From IMG/VR virus record IMGVR_UViG_3300035180_002195, positions 1 through 22,224 of that record: a DNA stretch of 22,224 nucleotides. One strand, given 5' to 3'. This document shows positions 1 to 9,129 of this stretch, piece by piece. This DNA is from a virus. Position 1 is the first letter of the stretch; the number at the start of each line of letters is the position of its first letter. The translations under genes and the position numbers were made by a program. A model generated the notes under the pieces. The model was given only the letters and a program-made list of their open reading frames with translations. It was not told the origin of the DNA and made no database searches.

Positions 1-581
1 GTAAAGTGAATAAATTAGATTTGACGGTAAGCCCAGAAGGTTTCCAAAATTTAAGTTTAGATTTTGTTGGAGCAAGAGAGACGGCGTCTACGACAAGTTT
101 TGATTCTACCCCAAATGATTTGACAAAGGTTTCTTGGACGGGTTTTAATATAGCTTATATTAAAGAGGGCGGAACACCAATAGCAACGGTAACTGAAGTT
201 ACTCTTAGTATAGAGAATAACCTTGACGCTTCTGTTTATGTTATAGGCGGGCAAGGTGAAAGATATTCGCTACCAGAAGGAATTGTAAAGGTAAGCGGTA
301 AAGTAAAGGCGTTGTTTGATGGAATGAGTTTACTCCAAAAGGCTATGAATTCGCAAACTTCGAGCCTTGAAATATCCTATTCTTTAGGCACGGGCGACGG
401 CTCCAGTGGCAATGAGGCGTTAGATATTTTAATACCAGAGTTGATATACTCCCCAGCAAGTCCAGCTATAGCGGGGCCAAGTGGCATATTTATTGAATTA
501 CCTTTCGAAGCATTTTACAGCACAAACTCGACGGGTTCGAGTATACAAATGGTGTTAAAATGCACGCAGGCGACTTTATGA
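1..581 (+). CDS. Phage tail tube (major tail) protein, 5' partial
   Basis: The C-terminal ~190 residues of a tail tube protein, the subunit that polymerises into the tube of a long tail. The frame is open to the left edge and the GTG at 6 has no visible ribosome binding site, so the true start is probably upstream of the window. Seen: a beta-rich sequence beginning VNKLDLTVSPEG, a following DFVGARET segment, a TEVTLSIENNLDAS strand pair, a VSGKVKALFDG segment and a late ELPFEAFYS strand. This order is typical of the tail tube family with the VNSLSL..PGG..F.G signature. The position directly upstream of chaperone and tape measure genes supports the call. Family membership is recognised by eye, not by alignment. 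Confidence 0.75.
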   Translation, partial: KVNKLDLTVSPEGFQNLSLDFVGARETASTTSFDSTPNDLTKVSWTGFNIAYIKEGGTPIATVTEVTLSIENNLDASVYVIGGQGERYSLPEGIVKVSGKVKALFDGMSLLQKAMNSQTSSLEISYSLGTGDGSSGNEALDILIPELIYSPASPAIAGPSGIFIELPFEAFYSTNSTGSSIQMVLKCTQATL

Positions 582-925
582 AGTATGAAATAAACGGCAA
601 AAAGTATATCCAAAAGCCTATGGTAATTGGCCAAATTAAGCAAATAGCGGGCCTTTTAAACGATTTCCAATTGAAAGAAACACCCAATACGATGGATTTT
701 ATAAGTGCTTTGGGCGATAAGATACCAAACTTTTTTGCGATTGTTTTAGTCGAAGAAGGCAAGAGCCCAAAAGATAAAGATATCGATTTATTATCTAAAG
801 AATTGGAGCAGTGCAGTTTAGAGACGGCCGTAAAGGTAATAGACGATTTTTTTTCTTGCAACCCACTGTCTTTAGTATTTCAGAAGGTGGGCAGTTGGGC
901 GAAAACTCTGACAAAAACACCTTAG
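578..925 (+). CDS. Tail assembly chaperone, short (G-like) form
   Basis: A 115-residue protein starting at ATG 578, which overlaps the TGA of the tail tube gene (ATGA); an in-frame ATG at 560 is also possible but lies inside the upstream gene. Starts MKYEINGKKYIQKPMVIGQ and is mainly helical and charged. Its place between tail tube and tape measure, its length, and the overlapping second frame entered through a -1 slippery site match lambda-like tail assembly chaperones gpG/gpGT, which hold the tape measure during tube assembly. No sequence motif proves the function; the call rests on gene order and the frameshift signal. Confidence 0.7.
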   Translation: MKYEINGKKYIQKPMVIGQIKQIAGLLNDFQLKETPNTMDFISALGDKIPNFFAIVLVEEGKSPKDKDIDLLSKELEQCSLETAVKVIDDFFSCNPLSLVFQKVGSWAKTLTKTP

Positions 926-1197
926 AAATATTAGACGAAGTGGTTCTTTATTTGGCTAAGGGCGATATTACCAAAAGGGACGGGATAGAATGGAGCTTTA
1001 CTTTAAAAGAAGCAGAAAAGTATTTAAAGTATGTAATGCGCGAAGTTTTATTTCGAGAAAGTGTAATTTCTTTTTTAATAGGCGAGACGGAAGCAGAGAA
1101 AAAAGAACGATACCAGAAAGAATATGAGAAGGCTTGCAAGGTTGCGGGCAGAAAGCCTGGCAAGGCTGAGGTGTTAGATTGGCAGATAACGAAGTAA
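578..1197 (+). CDS. Tail assembly chaperone, -1 frameshift (GT-like) product
   Basis: Predicted fusion of about 206 residues: frame 1 from ATG 578 through the slippery site at 847-853, then a -1 shift into the frame that ends at TAA 1195-1197. The second frame has no good start of its own: its first candidate is a GTG at 811 without a clear Shine-Dalgarno sequence, inside frame 1. The extension carries a charged helical tail containing EAEKKERYQKEYEKA. In lambda the equivalent GT form is made at low frequency and recruits the tape measure. Its end overlaps the tape measure start by 19 bases. Inference from sequence and known biology of this gene pair. Confidence 0.7.
847..891 (+). promoter_or_regulatory. 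-1 ribosomal frameshift signal (slippery heptamer plus hairpin)
   Basis: A run of eight T at 847-854 contains T TTT TTT at 847-853 in exact X XXY YYZ phase with the upstream frame (GAT TTT TTT TCT). Eight bases downstream, CCCAC at 862-866 can pair with GTGGG at 887-891, giving a stem-loop at the usual distance for a stimulatory element. The stem is short (5 bp) and the loop 20 nt, so a larger or pseudoknotted structure may exist. Confidence 0.7.
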
Positions 1198-3950
1198 AAT
1201 TAATTATAAATGCAATAGATAATACCACAACAGCTTTTAATAATCTCAATAATAACCTCAAAAATATGAGCACCCAAGTAGCTGAAGGAATAACCAAATT
1301 TGCCGAATTAGCTGTAACTGTATACGAAACGCTTGAAAAGACAAAAGAGTTTATTACAGAAGGCTATAAAGCCGTAGACGAATTCAATATGAGCGTTTTA
1401 AGAACGGCTACGGTTTTAACTCAATTAAAAGCTTCGCAAGATAAAAATCTCGATACCAAAGAGTATTACAACCAAGCTAAAGAGTATGCAGAAGGCCAAC
1501 AAGAGATAGCGGAGCAAGTGGCGAGCAAGTCTATAGCCTCATTAAAAAACATCGAAAAAGAGATGTTTATAATAAACGAGCACGGGATAACTATTAGTGC
1601 TTCTAAAGAAAGCATCGATAGCTTGGTGGCTCTATCCAATGCAATAGAAATAGTGTCTTTTACGGCGAGAAGTTCTCTTAAGACATTAAAAGCCGAAACT
1701 GAAGGATTGCTCGACGCAGATATAAAGAAATCACAGTTAGCTAAACAAATCAATGAGTCTATGGGCGGAGACGATAACCATAATGTTTTGGCCGAAACAA
1801 TTAGAATGTGGGAATCGCAAGGCCGAGATGTTATGGTTGAGTTGGCAAAGTATATGCAAGGCTATAATGCCTCAGCAAAGGATTATGAGGGCACTTGGGC
1901 AGTAATAGAAAACCACCTCTCTACCATAAAAGACGAAATGATGAGATTGGGCTTTAAAGAAGTCTACCAAGATGTAAATAATTTATTAGTTGGAATTATT
2001 AAATATGTAGAGCAACACAAACAACAGATATCAGAAGGCATAAAAGGGGCCTGGATAGAGGTAAAAGGTGTATTATGGTTTATTGGCGAGTTAATAAAAC
2101 TTATAGCAATGGAGATAAAAGGTTGGCAAATAATTTTTGATTTAATAGCAAGGGGCTTGTTATATATTAGCGATGGAATTTTGCCTTATATAGCAGAAAA
2201 GCTAAGGATTTTAAAGCTTTTAGCGTCGGAGTTTCTTAGCGTATTAACGAGTGGAGCCAAGACAATAGCCTATACTCTAAGTTTTCAATGGGGCAAAGCA
2301 AGCGAGCAGGCAAAAGAAACTGTAAAAGAGGCAGATAAGTTCTCTAAAATTATGAAAATGGCTGTAGACACGTCTTCGTTTTCACAACGTATGAAGTATG
2401 TAGCCACCCTTATAAAAGAAGCTAATGAGCGAGAAAAAAAAGGTAGCGAAAAAGCAGAAACGCCAACTGATTTTAAGTCTCCTAAACACGTTCACCACTT
2501 TACTGATTCTGACAAGGCAAAAGGTGGTGGCGATTTAGACAGCTTAAGAGACTCTTATAATGCTTTAATGGACGAGCTTTACTCCGCAACTCAGGTTGGC
2601 ATAGCAAAAGATTTGGCAGATACTGATAAATGGTTGACCGAGAAACTAAAGAAAATAAAAGAATTTCAAAAGAAAGGCGTTATATCGTCCCAAGAGGCTT
2701 TAAATGCGATAAATTTGGCCCAGCAAGGGGCAAGCACAAAAGACGATAAAATAATCGAAGATTACCATAAAAAAAGGGTTGATTTAGAGAGAGATATCAC
2801 TAAAGAATTTCAGACCGAATATGATAAAAGGCTCGCAGAGGCCCAAGATTGGGGCGATAAAGAGACAGAAAAACTTGACGAAATTTATAAAAATAACCAT
2901 TTCGACCAAATTGTTTATGATAAGCTCCTAAAATTAAATGTAAAAGAGGCGGAGCTTTATAAACAAGACGCAATGACTTATGAGCAATACCAAGATGATA
3001 AAATTAAAATTGAAGAAGCAACAGCCCAAAAAAAGCAAAAAGTCGAGCAAGATTACCAAAATAAAATAGCCGAATTAAAAATACAGAATGCTTTAGCCCA
3101 GATAGATTTAGATGTAAAGCTTCAAAATGAGAGCCAAAAAGACGCATTAAACGAGCAAATCGATTTAAATATGCGTTTGTTAGATGTTTATAAGCAAGAG
3201 GCTAAGCAGTTTAGAGACGCAGGCGACGACCAAAATTATATCCAAAAGATGGAGCAAATAAAGAGGTTGGAGTCCTCCATTGTTGATTTAAAGCTAAAAT
3301 GGTTAGAGTTAAATGGCACAATTGGGCAGGGTTTCCAGTTTGCAATGAAAGAGTTTTCTGACAAAGCCTTATCGAGTTTCCAGCAAGGGAAAGAAATCGC
3401 TAACTCCCTAATAAGCACTATGCAAAATGGGCTGACAAGCTTTTTAGATGTAACGAGTGCAAAGTTTATGAATTTTAGAGATTTAGCAATTTCTACGCTC
3501 CAGAGCATATACCAAGAGCTTTTAAAGATTTTAGTAATACAACCATTAGTTAGCTCTTTGGGTGGTTTATTAGGTGGTGGTGGTGGCCTATTTGGCGGTT
3601 TATTTGGTGGTGGAGCATTAGAGCCAGCGTCGCCAAATATTGGTATGTTGTCGGGATTACACTTCCACACGGGCGGTTATGTGCCACGATTCCATTTGGG
3701 CATTGATGAAGTGCCAGCTATTTTGCAAACGGGCGAGAGAGTTTTGTCGAGAGAGCAAAATAACACTTTTAATAAGTTAGCGAGTGCTTTAGATAACCCC
3801 GCACCAGCAAAGCAACAGCAAAGTGTTAATATAGTAAATGTAATCGACCCACAATTGTTGAATCAATACCTATCCAGCCAAGCGGGCCAAAAAGCGGTGA
3901 TAAATGTAATAAGTAACCAGTCCGCGCAAATTAAAAAAGTTTTGAGGTAA
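1179..3950 (+). CDS. Tail tape measure protein
   Basis: At 923 residues this is the longest gene of the window; it sets tail length and is packed in the tube lumen. Start is TTG at 1179, preceded by GAGGTG; no ATG fits better. Seen: long helical and coiled-coil stretches rich in K, E, Q and A; a hydrophobic region around residues 285-370 (WFIGELIKLIAMEI, then LLYISDGILPYIAEKL) that may act in membrane passage; a glycine-rich linker near 793-815; and a C-terminus with FHTGGYVPRFHLGIDEVPAILQ and GERVLSREQ, typical of lambda-type tape measure proteins. Follows the chaperones, as in most siphoviruses. Confidence 0.93.
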   Translation: MADNEVKLIINAIDNTTTAFNNLNNNLKNMSTQVAEGITKFAELAVTVYETLEKTKEFITEGYKAVDEFNMSVLRTATVLTQLKASQDKNLDTKEYYNQAKEYAEGQQEIAEQVASKSIASLKNIEKEMFIINEHGITISASKESIDSLVALSNAIEIVSFTARSSLKTLKAETEGLLDADIKKSQLAKQINESMGGDDNHNVLAETIRMWESQGRDVMVELAKYMQGYNASAKDYEGTWAVIENHLSTIKDEMMRLGFKEVYQDVNNLLVGIIKYVEQHKQQISEGIKGAWIEVKGVLWFIGELIKLIAMEIKGWQIIFDLIARGLLYISDGILPYIAEKLRILKLLASEFLSVLTSGAKTIAYTLSFQWGKASEQAKETVKEADKFSKIMKMAVDTSSFSQRMKYVATLIKEANEREKKGSEKAETPTDFKSPKHVHHFTDSDKAKGGGDLDSLRDSYNALMDELYSATQVGIAKDLADTDKWLTEKLKKIKEFQKKGVISSQEALNAINLAQQGASTKDDKIIEDYHKKRVDLERDITKEFQTEYDKRLAEAQDWGDKETEKLDEIYKNNHFDQIVYDKLLKLNVKEAELYKQDAMTYEQYQDDKIKIEEATAQKKQKVEQDYQNKIAELKIQNALAQIDLDVKLQNESQKDALNEQIDLNMRLLDVYKQEAKQFRDAGDDQNYIQKMEQIKRLESSIVDLKLKWLELNGTIGQGFQFAMKEFSDKALSSFQQGKEIANSLISTMQNGLTSFLDVTSAKFMNFRDLAISTLQSIYQELLKILVIQPLVSSLGGLLGGGGGLFGGLFGGGALEPASPNIGMLSGLHFHTGGYVPRFHLGIDEVPAILQTGERVLSREQNNTFNKLASALDNPAPAKQQQSVNIVNVIDPQLLNQYLSSQAGQKAVINVISNQSAQIKKVLR

Positions 3951-3953
3951 AAA

Positions 3954-5186
3954 ATGGCATATTCAGGGAAGCAAACTATCACGGGCCAGCAGAATAATTT
4001 TGTAAGTGCCTTTACTAATTTCTTTAGGTTTATTTGTGGAGACCCGAATACTCCAGGGAAGGATTGGCAAATTGTATATACCAATTTAGATACTTCGCCT
4101 AATAGCTTTACCTCTATAGCATATTCGGGCAGTATAACGGTTAATGCCTTAAACACACCAACGGCTTTACCCACTGGTTTTGTAAGTAATTATACCTTTA
4201 CTAATGGTTCGACCACTTTAGTGGAAGGGACTGACTACACTTTAGATTGGAAGCTTGGCTATTTTACCCTTTTGCAAGGGACCGTGCCAGCCACGATTAA
4301 TTATTCGTATAATTTTAAGAGGTATCAGATAGTAGTAAGAAATACAGGCCTTGACGGGCAAAGCCAAATAGATTTGGGCTTTTTAATGCTTTCTACGGGA
4401 TTAGATAAAGCCAATATTGTAATGACGGGATACCGTAGGTTTGATGTTGGAGTAACGAGCTTTTTTGATACAACGGGCAATATGTATGCTTTGCAAAGCA
4501 CTAGTTTAACTAATTGCTCTTTTCCAGCCTTTGGATATTGGACGGGCGATATCTACCAATGGATTTTTTCAAATAAGCAAAGAATTATTATTGTAGTTAG
4601 AAATAATACCTATTACTCTTTTGGCTATGCGGGTTATTTTATGCGAGTAAGTTTGCCTTCAGAATACCCAACCCCTATGTGGATTTATGGTGATTTATGG
4701 ACGGGAAGTGATATAACGAATACGAGTTATGCGATATATTATGATAACACTGCTAATAGTTGGCCTTCGGCAGTAAGAACTTATATCGCTCAACCTTTTT
4801 CGTCTGGTTTTCAGCCCCCTACGAATAGCAATGATTATGGCAAAGGCGGAATGATTAACTATGCTAATCAATGGAGTCGTAGATACAGAATGATACCAAC
4901 GGAAGGGCCAGCTTATTTTTATGATGGAGCAAATTATTATGACGGAGGTTCAATATGGTATACTTGGGCTACTGTAGCATACCAATCGGGATATAATAAT
5001 GTCTTAATGCCTCTTTACCTGTTTTGCGATGAATATATTTCGGGTTTTCCTGATGGTTGTTATTACTCGCCTGGTTTTGCGTTGCAGTCCGAAAATGAAT
5101 TTACGGTTGGAAGCGATACGTATATTATTTTTCAAAATTGTTTTAGGACGGGATATGACGGCTTTATGGCCATCAAGGAGGCTTAA
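3954..5186 (+). CDS. Virion (tail-associated) structural protein, unknown role
   Basis: A 410-residue protein behind a GAGGT ribosome binding site, directly after the tape measure. Beta-rich and full of Tyr, Asn, Ser and Gly. Features: an early TDYTLDWKLGYFTLLQG strand pair (the pattern of a G-T-D-Y-T-L-D motif in phage fibres), then WIFSNKQRIIIVVRNNTYY and GYFMRVSLPSEYPTPMWIYG. The latter resembles phage virion proteins that carry an IIVV..Y.S.Y.GFF.P...PSEYP.P pattern; I know of no assigned function for that group. No transmembrane segment or signal peptide. It may form part of the distal tail or decoration. Confidence 0.6.
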   Translation: MAYSGKQTITGQQNNFVSAFTNFFRFICGDPNTPGKDWQIVYTNLDTSPNSFTSIAYSGSITVNALNTPTALPTGFVSNYTFTNGSTTLVEGTDYTLDWKLGYFTLLQGTVPATINYSYNFKRYQIVVRNTGLDGQSQIDLGFLMLSTGLDKANIVMTGYRRFDVGVTSFFDTTGNMYALQSTSLTNCSFPAFGYWTGDIYQWIFSNKQRIIIVVRNNTYYSFGYAGYFMRVSLPSEYPTPMWIYGDLWTGSDITNTSYAIYYDNTANSWPSAVRTYIAQPFSSGFQPPTNSNDYGKGGMINYANQWSRRYRMIPTEGPAYFYDGANYYDGGSIWYTWATVAYQSGYNNVLMPLYLFCDEYISGFPDGCYYSPGFALQSENEFTVGSDTYIIFQNCFRTGYDGFMAIKEA

Positions 5187-6157
5187 TGGCAGTATTTAAT
5201 AAATACCAATTTACCAATGTAGCGACGCCTTTGGCAGTTTTGCAGAATATAGCCAATAGCGTTGTCTTAAATGGTTGGACGATAGATAAGTTTGATAACA
5301 CAAACCTTGAGTTATATATACACTCTACGGGCAATGGAAGCCAAAATTTGTATTATTCGATGAAGTATCTTTATTATTCTGGCTCGTATGGGACTTATTA
5401 CTATTTACAAATATATGGCAATTTAGGATTTAACGGAAGTTCGGCGTATAGTGCACAGCCAGGAGTGTTTTCAAGCGGATATAACACTCTGATGCCATTT
5501 CATAACCCAGCGCAATTTCCCTTAATGACTCAATGGGTTTTTGCTAATCAAAACGGAATTTTAGTTTTTTTAGACGGAAATTTTAATATTGTTTATAGTT
5601 CAGTTTATCCCTTTAAAGGAAGGTGGATTGTCCCGATTTTTATGGGTTCTATAGAGAGCTACAAAAGTGGAGAGACGGAAGGCAATATTCTTATAACCAG
5701 CAAAGCGATGAATGTTAATGGTGGGCCTGTTGTTTTTAGTATTTGGAGCGGAGCCAATGACGGGTCATACAGTTCGGGCGATTTGTATTATTTGAGTGCA
5801 GGGCGAATAAAAGGGGCGGTGAGCTCTACGGTTTCTTTGGCAAGAGCTTGTGTCCCTGCTGGTTCATATGGTTATATATCTGTTGTGCAGAATAGAGGTT
5901 ACTCTTATAATTGGGCGGTTAAAATGAGCTCCTACACAAATAAAGCCCCAATAATTAAGCCGATAATATCCCTGTCTTATGCAATTAGTGGTTATAATTA
6001 TTTTCACCCAATAGGCGAGTTGCCCTATTATGCAACGGCGGGCTATCCCTATTTCTTGCCTGGCGACACGACTTATTATGGGCAGAGAAAGTTTACGATA
6101 ATTGAAATGGGCGATTATCAGTCCCCTTATGGCGTAGCAATAGAAACAGGTAATTAA
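5186..6157 (+). CDS. Virion (tail-associated) structural protein, unknown role
   Basis: A 323-residue protein whose ATG shares bases with the upstream TAA (TAATG), behind AAGGAGG. Tyr/Gly/Ser-rich beta protein with MTQWVFANQNGILVFLDG and a terminal GDYQSPYGVAIETGN. The QWVFANQNGILV...YSS.Y segment loosely parallels QWIFSNKQRIIIV...YSFGY in the preceding gene, so the two may share a fold. The tight coupling says both belong to the tail operon. Function not assignable from sequence. Confidence 0.55.
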   Translation: MAVFNKYQFTNVATPLAVLQNIANSVVLNGWTIDKFDNTNLELYIHSTGNGSQNLYYSMKYLYYSGSYGTYYYLQIYGNLGFNGSSAYSAQPGVFSSGYNTLMPFHNPAQFPLMTQWVFANQNGILVFLDGNFNIVYSSVYPFKGRWIVPIFMGSIESYKSGETEGNILITSKAMNVNGGPVVFSIWSGANDGSYSSGDLYYLSAGRIKGAVSSTVSLARACVPAGSYGYISVVQNRGYSYNWAVKMSSYTNKAPIIKPIISLSYAISGYNYFHPIGELPYYATAGYPYFLPGDTTYYGQRKFTIIEMGDYQSPYGVAIETGN

Positions 6158-7230
6158 TGGCATATATTTTCTCTATTTTTGAAAGTTTTCTTATACCAGC
6201 ACCAGAATGGCCTGAAAGAGATTTAAATTACTTTCCTACGACGGCTAATGTAGCAATAGATTTATTAAAAGACCAAGAGCCTATCCTTTTAACCCATTTT
6301 ATTTATAAAGATTTAGTATTCGGTGGAGCAAAAAGAAGCGGGCTAAAGGCCTATGATATGTATGATATTTTCTATAACCAGATTTGGTTATCTTTAACTA
6401 ATATAAGTGCGGGCCTCGTATCCACAGACCAATACTATAATTTTTATATTTGGAATGCTTACACCCAAAAAGTTAATTTAAGCCAAATACAAAACAATGC
6501 CCTTGATGGAATAAGTTTCTCCACTGTTTTGACTGGAGCATACAACCCATTGGTTCAAAAAAGCACCGTAATAAAAATTCAAGCGATAAACGGCCAACCC
6601 GTAATAAATGGCAGTTTTGGCTTTTTGTTTGATATTGGCGGGAACTATAATCTATTTATAACGGGCTTAAGAATAACCACATTGCCTTTGGTGCATATTA
6701 TCCCTGATAGTTTTGAATTTACCCTGTCTTATGCTTTAGTTAATGCCGTAAATATGTTTCTAAAAGAGCAAAGGCGAAATTTAGTTGATACCCCACTGAG
6801 AGGTTATAAAGCAAAAGCCTTTGTCGATGATATGTCTTACGGCACAGCAAGAACGAGTTTAGACCAACACGGGGGCAAGTTGTTTGCGGTTTCGATACCA
6901 TTTGAAAAAATAACCCCTGTAGCGAGCAATTTAAACGGTCTATCGTCAATAGTAGTAAATGAAGATATATCTAAATATACCGAAATTACCACTTGCCCTT
7001 TAATAGTAGTTTACCAAAAAAGCACCCAAGTTGCCTATTGTTTGGAAGTGGCTTCGATAAACACAACCAATAAAGCAATAACTTTGCAATATCCAGCAAC
7101 GAGTAATTTACCAGCAAATGATATAGAGATTTACCCAGCCTTTTATGGAGTAATAAATAATATATCCCAAGACGGAAAAGCGGGCAAGTTTGCAATGATA
7201 GATTTTGAGGCTAAAGAGGTGTTTATATAA
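6157..7230 (+). CDS. Tail-associated virion protein, unknown role
   Basis: A 357-residue protein with TAATG start coupling. It contains NFYIWNAYTQKVNLSQIQ, a pattern seen in phage tail proteins of this operon type, and a second half of predicted beta structure (AFVDDMSYGTARTSLDQHGG, then IPFEKITPV). No catalytic motif, coiled coil or membrane segment is evident. The position between tape measure and the tail-tip module suggests a distal tail or baseplate component; that is inference. Confidence 0.5.
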   Translation: MAYIFSIFESFLIPAPEWPERDLNYFPTTANVAIDLLKDQEPILLTHFIYKDLVFGGAKRSGLKAYDMYDIFYNQIWLSLTNISAGLVSTDQYYNFYIWNAYTQKVNLSQIQNNALDGISFSTVLTGAYNPLVQKSTVIKIQAINGQPVINGSFGFLFDIGGNYNLFITGLRITTLPLVHIIPDSFEFTLSYALVNAVNMFLKEQRRNLVDTPLRGYKAKAFVDDMSYGTARTSLDQHGGKLFAVSIPFEKITPVASNLNGLSSIVVNEDISKYTEITTCPLIVVYQKSTQVAYCLEVASINTTNKAITLQYPATSNLPANDIEIYPAFYGVINNISQDGKAGKFAMIDFEAKEVFI

Positions 7231-7862
7231 TGCAATCTATGACGGGACTAAATACCTTAAGCACTATATTTGTTTACCCCCAGCCTGATTTAGATAATTA
7301 TAAAGTGGAGTATTTAGATAATGGCGATTATGTTTCTTTTGCAGGGACAAGAACGATTGGTTACCCATATACCCCTGTATCTCTAAGAAAAATAACGGCT
7401 TCTTATACCTTTAAAACAAGGACGGATTTTCAAACATTAAATTCTTTTTATAAGTTTACCAATGGGCAGTTGTCGAGGTTTTGGCTTGCTTGTTGGAGCC
7501 AAGAGTTCTCTTTAGCTGTGAATGCGAATTTAAACGACCCCTATTTAATGGTTAATTTTTCACAGTTAACGGCTAAAAATGACACTAATTTAAGAATATT
7601 TATCATAACGAAAGCGGGCGATTTGATTGTTAGAAAAGTAACTTCTTATGAAATAGAGACGACGGGCTATGAAAGATTAATGCTTGACACGACAATGCCT
7701 ATCGGAGTAAATATAACTGATATAAGGTTCTTTGGCAGGCTAATCTTAGCAAGGCACGCGAGCGATTTTGTTGTAAAAATACAAAAAGCAGATGGCGAGG
7801 ATATGATAGGCCAGGTTAGCTTAGTCTACCAAGAAGTCCCTTACGAATATTCGGAGGTCTAA
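7230..7862 (+). CDS. Distal tail / minor tail protein
   Basis: A 210-residue protein starting at the TAATG overlap behind GAGGTG. Pattern: FQTLNSFYKFTNGQLSRFW, a Phe/Trp-rich stretch like the F..F.....G..F.FW of DUF2460-type and distal tail proteins, and a C-terminal VYQEVPYEYSEV, similar to the L.E.P..Y end of such proteins. It directly precedes a DUF2163-type gene, as DUF2460 genes do in gene transfer agent-like and lambda-like tail modules. The family call is tentative; the role as a tail-tip ring component is inferred from order. Confidence 0.5.
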   Translation: MQSMTGLNTLSTIFVYPQPDLDNYKVEYLDNGDYVSFAGTRTIGYPYTPVSLRKITASYTFKTRTDFQTLNSFYKFTNGQLSRFWLACWSQEFSLAVNANLNDPYLMVNFSQLTAKNDTNLRIFIITKAGDLIVRKVTSYEIETTGYERLMLDTTMPIGVNITDIRFFGRLILARHASDFVVKIQKADGEDMIGQVSLVYQEVPYEYSEV

Positions 7863-8653
7863 TGGCGTATAATAATGATATTGTGCAAACTCAATTACCT
7901 ACTTTTGCTGAGCTTTATGATTTTTATTTCCCTCAATATGCGATAAATGTAACAAATTACCCAAAGAATATTACCTATAATAGCACCACATATATAGCAA
8001 CGGTAATGCAAAGAAGCGAATTTACAGCAGAGAAAGGCAATAAAAGAGAGGTTACCATAACATTTGCGACTAAAGAGTCGAGCTCTTTAGATTTTTTGGT
8101 TGTAAATGTGCCACGTATTAGATTAGTTTTAAGGCGGTTGTTTTTGTCTACCCAGAGCATAAAAACTCTTTTTGTGGGCGAGGGCGAGGCTGTAGGCGTT
8201 GAGGGAAGGACTATAACTTTTAAGGCAGAAGATATTCTAATGCTTAATCAAACTTTAGTGCCTCAGATAGTATATTCGGCCTATTGTAATGCTACTTTAT
8301 ATGATGGCTATTGTGGAGTATTAAATACCAATTTTAGAGATGTAACGACGGTTTCGGCGAGTGGTTCGGTGATAAAAGCGTCTATATTTGGTTCTAAGCC
8401 TGTTGATTGGTATACCTACGGCTATGTGGAGTATAACGGTAAATATAGAATGATAACAAAGCACGACCAACCAAATAGCCAATGTTTCCTCCATATGCCT
8501 TTTGATGATAATATTGACGGCCAGCAAGTTATAGTTTATGCGGGCTGTGATAAAACACCCGCGACTTGTAAGAATAAATTTAACAACCTTGCAAGATTTA
8601 AGGGGTTTCCATATATACCTACCAAAAACCCCGTAATGTGGGGCTTTAAATGA
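7862..8653 (+). CDS. DUF2163 / phage BR0599 family tail-tip protein
   Basis: A 263-residue protein behind CGGAGGT with TAATG coupling. Diagnostic C-terminal pattern: CNATLYDGYCGV with two Cys, followed near the end by GCDKTPATCKNKFNNL and RFKGFPYIP, matching the Cys-containing C-terminus of the BR0599 family. In gene transfer agents and related tails this protein sits between the distal tail protein and the NlpC/P60 peptidase and belongs to the tail-tip hub; here the same order holds. The paired cysteines may bind metal, as structural work on the gene transfer agent hub suggests for related proteins. Confidence 0.8.
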   Translation: MAYNNDIVQTQLPTFAELYDFYFPQYAINVTNYPKNITYNSTTYIATVMQRSEFTAEKGNKREVTITFATKESSSLDFLVVNVPRIRLVLRRLFLSTQSIKTLFVGEGEAVGVEGRTITFKAEDILMLNQTLVPQIVYSAYCNATLYDGYCGVLNTNFRDVTTVSASGSVIKASIFGSKPVDWYTYGYVEYNGKYRMITKHDQPNSQCFLHMPFDDNIDGQQVIVYAGCDKTPATCKNKFNNLARFKGFPYIPTKNPVMWGFK

Positions 8654-9129
8654 GATATTTTTTTGATAATGACGAAGAATGGGCAAAGTTTAAAAGCGAG
8701 CTTCTTAGTTGGATTGGAACGCCTTATCGACACCTTTGGGGCGCAAAAGGGCGCGGGACTGATTGTAACCAATTTGTTGGGAATGCGCTAACCCAAGCGG
8801 GTATTTTAGACGGCTATAAATTCGATATATATTCTCCTGAGTGGTATATACACCTTGATAAAGAGATTATTTACGACTATATAATGTATAATAAGAGGTT
8901 TTTAAAGAGTGGTTTAGATTTTATTGAGCTTGAGCCCGACAATTTATATAGGGGCGATTATTTGCTTTTTGCTTACCACTCACCTAAGGGGTTAATGAAT
9001 CACGTCGGTGTTTATTTAGACAATAACGAATTTATCCACAGTGCACCAGAAAGGGGCGTAATAGTGTCTGAATTAAATTACCATTGGAAGAAGCACCTTA
9101 AGAAAGTGCTTCGATTGGTGGAGCTGTAA
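8650..9129 (+). CDS. NlpC/P60 family tail-tip peptidase
   Basis: A 159-residue cysteine peptidase domain overlapping the previous stop (ATGA). Catalytic Cys39 lies in RGTDCNQFVGNALTQAG (the family's D-C-x-x-F/L motif), His118 in LMNHVGVYLDN, and a third polar position is likely His130 in EFIHSAP. Members of this family in tail tips cut peptidoglycan peptide cross-links during DNA entry. The gene occupies the lambda gpK position, but without the extra JAMM domain of gpK. Length is normal for a stand-alone phage NlpC/P60 domain. Confidence 0.88.
   Translation: MRYFFDNDEEWAKFKSELLSWIGTPYRHLWGAKGRGTDCNQFVGNALTQAGILDGYKFDIYSPEWYIHLDKEIIYDYIMYNKRFLKSGLDFIELEPDNLYRGDYLLFAYHSPKGLMNHVGVYLDNNEFIHSAPERGVIVSELNYHWKKHLKKVLRLVEL

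Noticed and set aside
560-577. Earlier ATG for the tail chaperone
   Set aside because: It would overlap the tail tube gene by 22 bases; the ATGA overlap at 578 fits the spacing of the rest of the operon. Not strictly excluded.
811-1197. Independent gene starting at GTG 811
   Set aside because: No convincing ribosome binding site, and the start falls inside the chaperone; the frameshift explanation accounts for the frame.
3236-3670. Reverse-strand ORF with proline-rich stretch opposite the tape measure gene
   Set aside because: The proline run is only the complement of the glycine-rich GGT codons of the tape measure protein.
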